In this document: piece after piece, positions 36,298 to 44,341 of the stretch
Layout of the letters: the number at the start of each line of letters is the position of its first letter
How positions within the stretch are numbered: the stretch's first letter is position 1
NCBI RefSeq assembly: GCF_014649875.1
Contig: NZ_BMTW01000012.1
Location: 1-64,000 of the forward strand
DNA: 64,000 nt
Direction: 5' to 3'
Source of the DNA: Streptomyces rubiginosohelvolus
GTDB taxonomy: Bacteria > Actinomycetota > Actinomycetes > Streptomycetales > Streptomycetaceae
Notes under the pieces: generated by a model
The model's input: only the letters and a program-made list of their open reading frames with translations
The model's database searches: none
What the model was told of the DNA's origin: nothing
Made by a program: the position numbers and the translations under genes

Positions 36298-36618
36298 TCA
36301 TCCGCATTTCTCCGAGGCAGGGCTCGCAGCCCCCGGCCACAATGCGACGTCGAGACCGTCCTCCAGCAGGCTCACGGTGACCACGTCGGGCCAGCTGATC
36401 CCGTTGAGCAGATTGACGATCGCCTGCCGGTTGACCCCGGTAAGGGTGGCGGCCTGCCGCAGGCTCAGCCCTCGCTCCTTCAGCCTCTCCCCGAGGGCGC
36501 GCGCGAGCGCCTGGACGACCCGAGCTTGAGGGTGACCGGTCATGATCGCGTGGGGCCACGCGTCCGGGTCCTCGGCAAGGTCCCTCGGCGTCGTACTGCG
36601 CTGGGTGCCACCGGGCAT
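36298..36618 (-). CDS. Small helix-turn-helix (XRE-like) regulator
   Basis: A 106-residue protein. The HTH is read as ERLKERGLSLRQAATLTGVN then RQAIVNLLNGISWPDVVTVS, a Cro/XRE-type fold. The start ATG 36618 has GGAGG about eleven bases upstream. It is transcribed away from the recombinase-like gene with only 93 bases between, which include the inverted motif ggctatttgttcagcc. It is the likely regulator of that cassette. The frame runs far upstream, so a longer start cannot be excluded. Confidence 0.7.
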   Translation of the reverse strand: MPGGTQRSTTPRDLAEDPDAWPHAIMTGHPQARVVQALARALGERLKERGLSLRQAATLTGVNRQAIVNLLNGISWPDVVTVSLLEDGLDVALWPGAASPASEKCG

Positions 36619-36663
36619 CGAGATGCGCTCCTCCAGGTTGATGTGCACTATGTCGAACAAAGC

Positions 36664-36679
36664 GGCTATTTGTTCAGCC
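36664..36679. promoter_or_regulatory. Inverted motif shared with 20618-20633 (right copy)
   Basis: ggctatttgttcagcc lies between the divergent HTH and recombinase-like genes, 32 bases before the latter's start. It matches the copy at the left end of the island in 14 of 16 bases. It is a candidate operator for the HTH protein. Confidence 0.5.
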
Positions 36680-36711
36680 GGTATTCGTGGTGCATCGCGC
36701 TGGAGACCGAG

Positions 36712-37623
36712 ATGAGTCAGGCAATCCTGCGGTACCGCCCCAAGGACGCTCCTCCCGAGTGGGAGGCGGTGGCCGACGGGGTGCGTATGGTCGTCGCCAC
36801 CGTCGCCGACCACGTTCCCTACCGGCTCACCACGGTGCTGGGCGTCATGGCGACCCTTGCCGTCAGCGCCGAGCGCGCAGGACTGGCACGCGATCCGGCT
36901 GTCTGGCTGGAACAAGGCACCATCACCCGCTCGCTCCTGCTGAATACAGACATCGCCCCAAACAGCACGCAGACCTACGCCTCGATCCTGGCCCGCGTCC
37001 GGGAGACCCTCATCTGGGTCGAGCGCGGCGAAGCGCCCCGTCCTCACCTGAGTGGTGACCGCTCCCGCGCCGAGCCCTACGGCACCAGCGACCTGACCCG
37101 TCTGGACGTCTGGTCCAACAACCTTCCGCCGACCCCCACCGGCCAGGGCAATGGCAAGGCACTGCTGGCGCTCGGCGCCGGCTGCGGCCTGCCGCCCAAG
37201 GAGATGCTCACCGTGCGCGGCACCGACATCCACGTTTTGCCCAGCGACGCCGTCGTCGTCCACGTCCCGGAGACCGACCGGCTCATCGTGTGCCGCTCGC
37301 TGTGGGAGAAGACCCTCGCCAACCTCGCCCAGGCCGCCGGGGACAACTACCTGTACGCGCCCGACCGCCAAGTCCTTTACCCAAAGAACGCCATCAGCAA
37401 CTGGGTCAAACGCACCAAGCCCGGCGATCCGAAGGTCCCAGCCCTGGACACCCGGCGCCTGCGCGCCACGTGGATCGTGTCGCTGTTGCGAGACCGTGTC
37501 CCGGCCGACCTGGTGGCCCGCGCGGCAGGAATGAAGACGACCGCCGCGCTCGCCCCCTACATGGCCTGGGTACCGGCGATCTCGCACGACGCCGCCGTAC
37601 GTATGCTGCGCGGCTGGGCATGA
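36712..37623 (+). CDS. Degenerate tyrosine-recombinase-like protein
   Basis: A 303-residue protein whose C-terminal half follows the tyrosine recombinase order. KALLALGAGCGLPPKEMLTV corresponds to box I, but the catalytic Arg position reads Lys163. LDTRRLRATWIVSLLRDRVP corresponds to the HxxR box with Arg251 kept and the histidine missing. APYMAWV supplies Tyr283. It is thus an altered or dead relative of integrases, or a DNA-binding partner. ATG 36712 has GGAG six bases before it. Its stop overlaps the next start by four bases (ATGA), so it is co-translated with a DDE protein. Confidence 0.65.
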   Translation: MSQAILRYRPKDAPPEWEAVADGVRMVVATVADHVPYRLTTVLGVMATLAVSAERAGLARDPAVWLEQGTITRSLLLNTDIAPNSTQTYASILARVRETLIWVERGEAPRPHLSGDRSRAEPYGTSDLTRLDVWSNNLPPTPTGQGNGKALLALGAGCGLPPKEMLTVRGTDIHVLPSDAVVVHVPETDRLIVCRSLWEKTLANLAQAAGDNYLYAPDRQVLYPKNAISNWVKRTKPGDPKVPALDTRRLRATWIVSLLRDRVPADLVARAAGMKTTAALAPYMAWVPAISHDAAVRMLRGWA

Positions 37624-39383
37624 GGGCCCGCAGCGGGCAGCACCGGCCCGCCCCCTCACCGCACCCTTCCCAGCTGAACGACCGCCTCGTGCGGCAGGTC
37701 GTCGATCTCGTCCGGGCCAGCGGAGTCCTGGACGAACTCACGGTGCTGGAGGCCCGCCGCCCCGGCCCTCGCGGCCTCCGGTCGGAGACCGTACTGGTCG
37801 GTATGGTGCTGGCGGCACGGGAGTTGCGTAGCACCAACGTGGACGACGCCTGGGAGTGCGTGCAGTTCCGCCTGCGCAAGCCCTGGCTCAAGTACTTCGG
37901 GCTGACGGAAGTCGACCGTACGGACGTCGAGGCGACGCGTGCGTCGGCCAAGCGCTTCTACGATGCCTGGTCGCGCATCACGACGGTGCTTGACCCGGCC
38001 CGCTACGACCGCCGGACCCGTATGCCACGCAATCAGGCCGTCACCTATCGGCGCGCCTGGCTGCACCGGACACACCACGACTCGACGCCGGCCCTGTCGC
38101 GGATCGCCAACAAGTTGGTGCTCACACCCGTACGCACCGCGGTTGCCCGCGGGCTGATGGACGACTGGGCCGGCGACCTGTCGGTGGACGCCACCGCCCT
38201 TCCCACCTGGGCCCGCCACAGCACGAAGCGCCGCGCCTCGCTCGAAGTGAGTGCGGGCGTGCACGTTTCCGGCGGCGGCCACAAGACCTTCGGCTACAGC
38301 GCCACGCTGCTGGTCGCCGGACATGCCGATGCGTCCCGCGCCGGCCGCTATCCCCAGCTGTGCATGGGCATGTCCGTGCACACACCCGGCAAGCAGATCG
38401 GCCCCCAGGCCGTGCGCCTGCTCCAGATCGTCAAGCGTCTGTGGCCCATCCAGGGGTACCTGGCCGGGGACCTCGCCTACTCCGGCGCCAAGGTCGAAAA
38501 CTTTCACGACCCCGTACGTGCGGTCGGCTACAAACCCGTTCTCGACTACAAGACCACCATGGTCCGCAAGGACAAGAACGCCGTCGAAGGCACCCTCGCC
38601 ATCGCGGGCGACCTCCTCTGTCCCCACACCCCCCAACGGATCATCGAAACCTATCACCGCATGGCCGCCGCCAAGCAGAGCAAGACCCGCGAGGAACTCC
38701 TGCCCGAGATGCTGGAGGCAGACTCCTACGTCCTCCCGCTGAAACAGGCCGCCGACCACCGCGGTCTGGAACGCCGCCAGTGCCCCGCCGCCGGCACCAG
38801 CCCCCGCGTCACCTGCCCCTGGGCCCAGGAACGCGACGCCTCCGGCGCCCACCGGCGCCGAGGCCACACAGCACGCCGCCCCGTCCGAGGCCGGCCCCAC
38901 ACGATCGATCTGACCAACCGCCGCGCCAGACAGGCCCATCCGGACGCGAAACCGACCGTGCGCCCACCGGAACGCCCCGCCCACCAGCGTCCGGCCATCT
39001 GCCAGCAGTCCACGATCACCGTGCCGGTCGACATCATGCCCAAGCTCCGGCAGGACCTGCCCTGGGGTCGAGAGGCCTGGCAGCGTGCCTACCGCAGCCT
39101 GCGCAGCCACATCGAAGGACTCAACGGCCGCGCCAAGAACGTCGACACCTTTCTGCACTCCCGCGAAAAGCGGCAGAGCCGGGGCCGCGTCGCCCAGACA
39201 CTGCTCAGCGCCATTCAGCTCATGGTCGAGAACCTGAGGACCATCGAGTCCTTCCTGCGCGACCAGCGCCTGTGGAAAGAAGAGAACTACACCCTCGGCC
39301 ACATTCCCGAGACCCCGGACCCGTACGAGGACCCTGTCGAGGAAGCGGGAGGAGACAACTCCGTCCCGCCGCCCGAATCGTAG
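37620..39383 (+). CDS. DDE transposase-like protein (IS1182/IS4-like organisation)
   Basis: A 587-residue protein. A DDE-type triad can be proposed: Asp190 in GDLSVDATALPTW, Asp284 in YLAGDLAYSGAK and Glu499 in SHIEGLNGRAKNV. The N-terminal 170 residues carry a helical DNA-binding region. A basic Arg/His-rich insert with several cysteines lies at about 385-470. Length exceeds most single-gene transposases. It is coupled to the recombinase-like gene by a four-base overlap and is the last gene before the island border. It looks intact. Confidence 0.72.
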   Translation: MRARSGQHRPAPSPHPSQLNDRLVRQVVDLVRASGVLDELTVLEARRPGPRGLRSETVLVGMVLAARELRSTNVDDAWECVQFRLRKPWLKYFGLTEVDRTDVEATRASAKRFYDAWSRITTVLDPARYDRRTRMPRNQAVTYRRAWLHRTHHDSTPALSRIANKLVLTPVRTAVARGLMDDWAGDLSVDATALPTWARHSTKRRASLEVSAGVHVSGGGHKTFGYSATLLVAGHADASRAGRYPQLCMGMSVHTPGKQIGPQAVRLLQIVKRLWPIQGYLAGDLAYSGAKVENFHDPVRAVGYKPVLDYKTTMVRKDKNAVEGTLAIAGDLLCPHTPQRIIETYHRMAAAKQSKTREELLPEMLEADSYVLPLKQAADHRGLERRQCPAAGTSPRVTCPWAQERDASGAHRRRGHTARRPVRGRPHTIDLTNRRARQAHPDAKPTVRPPERPAHQRPAICQQSTITVPVDIMPKLRQDLPWGREAWQRAYRSLRSHIEGLNGRAKNVDTFLHSREKRQSRGRVAQTLLSAIQLMVENLRTIESFLRDQRLWKEENYTLGHIPETPDPYEDPVEEAGGDNSVPPPES

Positions 39384-39558
39384 AAGCGGCTTCGTCGGAG
39401 CAGGCGCAACCACACAGCTGTCAGCGCGCCGCAGGACCACCCGAGTCCTGCGGCCGCTTCGCCATGCCCGCACCACCACAGCCAGCTCCGCTCACCGTGC
39501 CCACGGCGCCGGACCGGGCTTCCCCGAGCGGCATCCGCGTCGTACCAAGCCTGAGAAC

Positions 39559-39649
39559 CACGAAATCCCGCCCAGTTGAAGTAACTGGACGGGATCTCGT
39601 GAACCCTTCACGAGCTAACTCGTGAACGGCCCTTTGTGGACCTGTGGGG
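39559..39649. repeat. Right border repeat of the island, next to tRNA-Ala (attR-like)
   Basis: Two tandem hairpins (39559-39602, imperfect; 39607-39626, ttcacgag-ctaa-ctcgtgaa) followed by tttgtgg and the tRNA 3' end. The same layout occurs at 20404-20491. The first hairpin also acts as the tRNA terminator. Confidence 0.55.
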
Positions 39650-39710
39650 ATTTGAACCCCAGACCCCCTCGATGCGAACGAGGTGCGCTACCAGACTGCG
39701 CCACAGGCCC
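39637..39710 (-). tRNA. tRNA-Ala (anticodon CGC)
   Basis: A full cloverleaf is read on the minus strand: acceptor GGGCCTG paired with CAGGTCC plus discriminator A, D arm GCGCAGTCTGGTAGCGC, anticodon arm CCTCG-TTCGCAT-CGAGG with anticodon CGC, and T arm GGGGTTCAAATCCCC. CCA is not encoded. The 3' end faces the island. Confidence 0.95.
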
Positions 39711-39817
39711 TTGCGACGTGTGAAACTCTAGCACCCTCACAGGGGTGCTTGGAAATCCGTTCCTCCGCTGGTCAGCGGTGTCGGGTTTCCCGCTGCCCCC
39801 GGGTGTCCCCGGGGGCC

Positions 39818-41047
39818 TCACTCATTGGCCGCGCGCGGCCGGTCCTCGTCGTCGTACTGGTCGAAGAGCGGGGTCCGGCCCCGGTCGCGGTTGCGGCGGG
39901 ACTGGTTCGTGCGCTGGCGCGGGGCCGGGTCGACCGCCGGGGCCGTCGGGTGCGACGTGCCCGTCTGGGTGGGCTCGGCGGTGCTGGAGCGGGCCGCGCT
40001 CCAGGTCTCCGGGTCGCCGACCTCCACCCCGCCCGTGGCCCGGGGGGCGACGGGCGCGGTGACATAGGTGGGCAGCGGTACGGGAACGGGCTCCCAGCTG
40101 TCGCCCTGGGCGCGGCCGCGTTCGCGCTGCTGGTCCACCCACTCCGCGTGGTCCGTCTGCTCGACGAGGGCGCGGCGGCCGGCCTCCTGGGGGGAGACCG
40201 TGGGAGTGAGTTCCGGCTCCGCGTGGTGCGCTTCGGAGTCGTCGTCCGGCTCGGCGGAGTCGGAGGCCGCGGGCTGGTTCCGGCGCGGGCGGTTCTCCCG
40301 CAGCCGCTGCGCCGCGTCCTCGGCCCGGCGGCGGTCCATCGTGAAGGCGAACCGGCGGCGTTCCTGGGCGCGCAGATGCACGATGTACGTGCTCAGCAGC
40401 ACGGCCGGCACCGCGGGGGCCCAGAGGAAGCCGAGGCCGCCGACCGCCGCGACGATCGCGCCGAGGGTGAAGGCCAGGAAGAGGACGACGGTGGTCCGCC
40501 TGCGCCGCGCCAGGACCTGGGAGCGCTGGGCGCGCCGGGCCCGCTCTGCGTCGGCCGCACCGGAGCGCGGGCGTCGCCGGGCGGGGGGCACGTGCTCCCC
40601 GGGGCGCTCGCCGGGCCGGCGTTCGTGCGCCAGGCGGTCCGGGTGCTGACGGTCCGGGGACTGCTGCGGAAGCCGGTCGTGCGCCGGGCGGTCGGATGCC
40701 TGGTGGCCCGGGGCGCGCTCGGGCGCGTGCGCCGGGTCGCTCAGCCGGGCTTCCGTGTGCGCCGGAGGCGCGGCAAAGGCCCGGACGTCCACGGATTCCA
40801 TACGGTCCGTTTCCCGGTCCGGGTCGACCTCGTGGCCCGCCTCCTCGGCAGTGCGCTCCCGCAGCTCCTTGGCGTAACGGCGCTCCATCGCCGCCCGGCC
40901 GGACAGCAGCCGGATGGCGGTGCTGAAGCGTTCCGTCGGACGGGCTTCGTTGAGCTCGTCCTGCCTGCGGAGCCACATCGGCACCAAGTAGGCGGCCCAG
41001 GCCCCGACGATGACTGCGTAGATGAGGCCGCTGCTGCTCACGCTCAC
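39818..41047 (-). CDS. sepX: SepX / GlpR-like membrane divisome protein
   Basis: A 409-residue membrane protein. One N-terminal helix (about 7-26, GLIYAVIVGAWAAYLVPMWL) with WLRRQDELNEARPTERFSTA behind it is the SepX/GlpR signature. A long charged linker follows (100-180), then two helices (about 186-225) and a disordered Pro/Thr/Arg-rich tail. SepX in Streptomyces and GlpR in Corynebacterium are divisome or polar-growth proteins; GlpR is the membrane receptor of the MoeA-like protein Glp. A moeA-type gene lies 2 kb upstream on the same strand, matching that partnership. Confidence 0.82.
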   Translation of the reverse strand: MSVSSSGLIYAVIVGAWAAYLVPMWLRRQDELNEARPTERFSTAIRLLSGRAAMERRYAKELRERTAEEAGHEVDPDRETDRMESVDVRAFAAPPAHTEARLSDPAHAPERAPGHQASDRPAHDRLPQQSPDRQHPDRLAHERRPGERPGEHVPPARRRPRSGAADAERARRAQRSQVLARRRRTTVVLFLAFTLGAIVAAVGGLGFLWAPAVPAVLLSTYIVHLRAQERRRFAFTMDRRRAEDAAQRLRENRPRRNQPAASDSAEPDDDSEAHHAEPELTPTVSPQEAGRRALVEQTDHAEWVDQQRERGRAQGDSWEPVPVPLPTYVTAPVAPRATGGVEVGDPETWSAARSSTAEPTQTGTSHPTAPAVDPAPRQRTNQSRRNRDRGRTPLFDQYDDEDRPRAANE

Positions 41048-41198
41048 ACCGTAGAGGGGTTTGCGCGGAAGGATCCGCCAATTGGCCCGGTGTGTCGCAC
41101 GATCCGGCTGATATCACGGACTTTTTTTGTGATTGTTCGGATCAACAGACGCCGATAGCCCTATCCCGTGCGGTCATCCGGCGATCAAATTCGAACAC

Positions 41199-41828
41199 TT
41201 ATTTTATTTCCTCGGTCGGCCCGGGCCGTCCCGGCGTCACCGGCCGTGACCGGCGCCAGCGCCGGAGCATCCCCTCGGGCACTTCCTCGGCGGTGAGCGC
41301 GAAGATCAGGTGGTCGCGCCAGGCGCCGTCGATGTGGAGATAGCGCGGGCGCACGCCCTCCGAACGGAATCCGAGTTTCTCCACCACCCGGCGGCTGGGC
41401 GCGTTCTCCGGGCGAATGCAGACCTCGATCCGGTGCAGGCCCACCGTGCGGAAGCAGTGGTCCACCGCGAGCGCCACCGCCGTCGGCATGACTCCGCGGC
41501 CGGCGACGCTCCGGTCGACCCAGTAGCCGATATGACCGGAACACATCGAGCCCCAGGTGATCCCCGCGACCGTGAGCTGGCCGACCAGCCGGCCCTCGTA
41601 CTCGATGGCGAACGGCAGCATCCGCCCCGCGTTCGCCTCGGCGCGCAGGTGGCGGACCATCTGCCGGTACGTGGGGCGCTGCGCGATCGGGCCGCCGGGG
41701 GCGGGCGGCGGGACGGTCGCCTCCCAGGGGCGCAGCCAGTCGCGGTTGCGCCGGTTGACCTCACGCCAGACCCGCTGGTCGCGCATCTTTATCGGACGCA
41801 GGACGATCTCGCCGTCGGTCAGCGTCAC
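41199..41828 (-). CDS. GNAT acetyltransferase (RimJ-like)
   Basis: A 209-residue acetyltransferase of the ribosomal-protein-Ala/Ser type. Key segments are VNRRNRDWLRPWEATVP near the N terminus, GYWVDRSVAGRGVMPTAVAL with the acetyl-CoA loop, and RPENAPSRRVVEKLGFRSEG. It follows mogA by 17 bases and belongs to the same operon as the MoCo genes, a position I recognise as typical of Streptomyces. Its substrate is likely a protein N terminus. An AT-rich 151-base gap separates it from sepX. Confidence 0.9.
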   Translation of the reverse strand: MTLTDGEIVLRPIKMRDQRVWREVNRRNRDWLRPWEATVPPPAPGGPIAQRPTYRQMVRHLRAEANAGRMLPFAIEYEGRLVGQLTVAGITWGSMCSGHIGYWVDRSVAGRGVMPTAVALAVDHCFRTVGLHRIEVCIRPENAPSRRVVEKLGFRSEGVRPRYLHIDGAWRDHLIFALTAEEVPEGMLRRWRRSRPVTPGRPGPTEEIK

Positions 41829-41845
41829 CGGCCAGGTCGCGATGT

Positions 41846-42421
41846 TCAGCTCGGGCTCCCCGGTCGGGGGTGGTCGCCGCCGCGGAGCTGGTCGACGGCG
41901 TGCACCAGGAGCCGGCCGAGGACGGCGAGCCCGTCCTTCACCCCGCCGGTGGAGCCGGGGAGGTTGACGATCAGGGTGCGGGACGCGACGCCCGCGAGGC
42001 CCCGGGAGAGGGCGGCGGTCGGGACCTTGGCGAGGCCCTCGGCCCGGATCGCCTCCGGGATGCCGGGGATCTCGTGGTCGAGGACACGGCGGGTGGCCTC
42101 GGGGGTGGCGTCGGTGGGCGAGATGCCCGTACCGCCGGTGGTGACGATCACGTCGTACCCGGCGGCGACGCCCGCGCGCAGAGCCGCCTCGACCGGGTCG
42201 CCGTCGGGGACGACCTGCGGGCCGTCGACCGTGAAGCCGAGGCCGGTCAGCGCCTCGGCGATCAACGGGCCGCCCTTGTCCGCGTACACGCCGGCGGAGG
42301 CCCGGTTGGAGGCGGTGACGACGAGGGCGGCGTACGGGGAGGGCGACGCGGCTCCGGTGGGCTCGGGCCCCCCTGCCGGCTGCTCGTGGCCGGCGGCTCC
42401 GGTCGGCTCGGGCGGCGTCAC
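41846..42421 (-). CDS. mogA: Molybdenum cofactor protein MogA/MoaB
   Basis: A 191-residue molybdopterin adenylyltransferase-type protein. The active core shows VTASNRASAGVYADKGGP, VTTGGTGISPTDATPE and the late NLPGSTGGVKDGLAVL. It activates molybdopterin with ATP before molybdenum insertion by MoeA. The N terminus holds a 29-residue extension with the peptide PEPTGAA twice, likely disordered. GTG 42421 overlaps the moaC stop by four bases. Confidence 0.9.
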   Translation of the reverse strand: MTPPEPTGAAGHEQPAGGPEPTGAASPSPYAALVVTASNRASAGVYADKGGPLIAEALTGLGFTVDGPQVVPDGDPVEAALRAGVAAGYDVIVTTGGTGISPTDATPEATRRVLDHEIPGIPEAIRAEGLAKVPTAALSRGLAGVASRTLIVNLPGSTGGVKDGLAVLGRLLVHAVDQLRGGDHPRPGSPS

Positions 42422-42927
42422 GCTTCCGGTCCCGCCGGTTCCGCCGGCGTGGTGCGCCGGTAGTCGCCGGACTTGCCGCCCGACTTCGCCTCGACCCGTA
42501 CGTCGGTGATCACCGCGCTCTTGTCGACCGCCTTGATCATGTCGACGACGGTCAGGGCCGCCACCGACACCGCCGTCAGGGCCTCCATCTCGACGCCCGT
42601 GCGGTCCGTCGTCTTCACGGTGGCCGTGATCTCCACCGCGTCGTCGGCCACGCTCAGGTCGACCTTCACACCCGAGACGGCCAGCGGGTGGCAGAGCGGG
42701 ATCAGGTCCGGGGTGCGCTTGGCCCCCATGATCCCGGCGATCCGGGCGGTGGCGAGGGCGTCACCCTTGGGGACTCCTTCGCCGCGCAGCAGCTCGATCA
42801 CGCGCGGCGCGACGAGCACCCGGCCGGATGCGCGGGCGACGCGGGTGGTGACGTCCTTCGCCGACACGTCGACCATGCGGGCCGCGCCCGCCTCGTCGAT
42901 GTGCGTCAGCCTGTTCTGCGTACTCAA
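42418..42927 (-). CDS. moaC: Cyclic pyranopterin monophosphate synthase MoaC
   Basis: A 169-residue enzyme for the first committed step of molybdenum cofactor synthesis (with MoaA). Motifs seen: LTHIDEAGAARMVDVSAKDV, AGIMGAKRTPDLIPLCHPL and TGVEMEALTAVSVAALTVVD with the conserved Lys/His/Asp set. The start is TTG 42927 with GGCGGAG upstream; it gives the usual STQNRLTHID beginning, whereas the longer frame to 42993 adds an atypical Pro-rich stretch. It sits between moeA and mogA in one operon. Confidence 0.92.
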   Translation of the reverse strand: MSTQNRLTHIDEAGAARMVDVSAKDVTTRVARASGRVLVAPRVIELLRGEGVPKGDALATARIAGIMGAKRTPDLIPLCHPLAVSGVKVDLSVADDAVEITATVKTTDRTGVEMEALTAVSVAALTVVDMIKAVDKSAVITDVRVEAKSGGKSGDYRRTTPAEPAGPEA

Positions 42928-43026
42928 CTCACTCCGCCTAGCGGTAGGGGCACCGATGGGCCTCGGACCCGGAGGGGGTCCCCCGGAAGGCACGGCGGCA
43001 GATACCGTACCGCCACCGGGCGGTGG

Positions 43027-44337
43027 TCAGCGGAGCAGGACCACGGCCGTCTCCGTGCCGGGCTCGACCGAGGTGACGTCCTCGGGCACCACGATCAGCG
43101 CGTCGGCCTGGGCCAGCGCGGCGATCAGATGCGAGCCGGAACCGCCGACCGGGGTGACCGTGCCCGCCTCCGCGTCGTAACGGCCGCGCAGGAACTGGCG
43201 GCGGCCGGCCGGCGAGGTGAGCGCCTTGTCGGCGCGCAGCTCGGCGCGGGCCGTGGGGCGGTGCACATCGGGCAGGCCCATCAGGGCCCGGATGGCGGGG
43301 CGGACGAACAGCTCGAAGGAGACGTAGGCGGAGACCGGATTGCCCGGCAGGGCCAGCAGCGGGGTGTGGTCCGGGCCGATCGAGCCGAAGCCCTGGGGCT
43401 TGCCCGGCTGCATGGCGAGCTTGCGGAACTCGACCCCGCTGCCCGGCTCGTCCGCGTCGCCGACGGAGGACAGCGCCTCCTTGACGACGTCGTACGCGCC
43501 GACGCTGACGCCACCCGTGGTGACGACGATGTCCGCGCGGATCAGCTGGTCCTCGATGGTGGCGCGCAGTGTCTCGGCGTCGTCGGCGACCGCGCCGACC
43601 CGGTAGGCGATGGCTCCGGCGTCCCGGGCGGCTGCGGTCAGCGCGAAGCTGTTGGAGTCGTAGATCTGGCCGCCCGTCAGCCCCTCGCCGGGCTGGATCA
43701 GTTCGCTGCCGGTGGACAGGACGACCACGCGGGGGCGGGGCCGTACGACCACGGTGGAGCAGCCGATCGCCGCGAGCAGTCCGATCTGCGGCGGGCCGAC
43801 GACCGATCCGGCGGCCAGGGCCAGCTCGCCCGGCTGGACGTCGCTGCCGCGCTCGCGCACATGCGCGCCGGCCGTGACCGGACGGTGGACGCGGACCTCG
43901 CCGGTGGCGCCCTCCGGCGCGTCGGCGTGGGCGCGCATCCCCTCGGCGGGGCCCTCGCCCGTACCGCCGTCCGTCCACTCGACCGGGACCACGGCCTCCG
44001 CACCGGCGGGCAACGGGGCGCCCGTCATGATGCGGGCGGCCTGTCCCGGTCCCACGACCTGGTCGTCGGCGAGCCCCGCGCTGCCCGCGGCGACGTCCCC
44101 GATGACGGTGAGGACCGCGGGGAACTCCTCGCTCGCGCCCTCGACATCGGCGACGCGGACCGCGTAACCGTCCATGGAGCTGTTGTCGAAGGGCGGCAGG
44201 GCCACCTGCACGACGACGTCCTTGACGAGGACGCACCCCTGGGCGTCGGGCAGCTGCAGCTCGATGGGCTCCAGCGGCCTCACCGAGTCGAGGATGTCGT
44301 CCAGATGCTCGTCGACCGACCAGATCGTGCTGCTCAC
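43027..44337 (-). CDS. moeA: MoeA / gephyrin-like molybdotransferase (Glp)
   Basis: A 436-residue molybdopterin molybdenumtransferase. Visible are LPPFDNSSMDGYAVR, IMTGAPLPAGAEAVVPVE, and the MPT-binding core VVTTGGVSVGAYDVVKEALS with LALPGNPVSAYVSFELF. It inserts molybdate into adenylylated molybdopterin. In Corynebacterium a paralogue (Glp) doubles as a cell-division scaffold with the receptor GlpR. Since a GlpR/SepX gene is close, this copy may have that second role. GTG 44337 is four bases after the galU stop. Confidence 0.92.
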   Translation of the reverse strand: MSSTIWSVDEHLDDILDSVRPLEPIELQLPDAQGCVLVKDVVVQVALPPFDNSSMDGYAVRVADVEGASEEFPAVLTVIGDVAAGSAGLADDQVVGPGQAARIMTGAPLPAGAEAVVPVEWTDGGTGEGPAEGMRAHADAPEGATGEVRVHRPVTAGAHVRERGSDVQPGELALAAGSVVGPPQIGLLAAIGCSTVVVRPRPRVVVLSTGSELIQPGEGLTGGQIYDSNSFALTAAARDAGAIAYRVGAVADDAETLRATIEDQLIRADIVVTTGGVSVGAYDVVKEALSSVGDADEPGSGVEFRKLAMQPGKPQGFGSIGPDHTPLLALPGNPVSAYVSFELFVRPAIRALMGLPDVHRPTARAELRADKALTSPAGRRQFLRGRYDAEAGTVTPVGGSGSHLIAALAQADALIVVPEDVTSVEPGTETAVVLLR

Positions 44338-44341
44338 GGGG

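Larger units (their letters stand above)
20404..39649. mobile_element. Putative genomic island at tRNA-Ala(CGC) carrying a phosphorothioation-type defence locus
   Basis: About 19 kb bounded by related two-hairpin repeats. It is visibly less GC-rich than both flanks. It contains transposase remnants of two families, a dead regulator gene, a recombinase-like/transposase-like cassette beside the tRNA, and an eight-gene divergent defence locus. The flanks look like ordinary Streptomyces core genes. The exact ends and mode of entry are inferred. Confidence 0.55.

Noticed and set aside
36227..36559. A 110-codon frame overlapping the small HTH gene
   Set aside because: Arg/Pro/Gly-rich out-of-frame shadow of the HTH reading frame.
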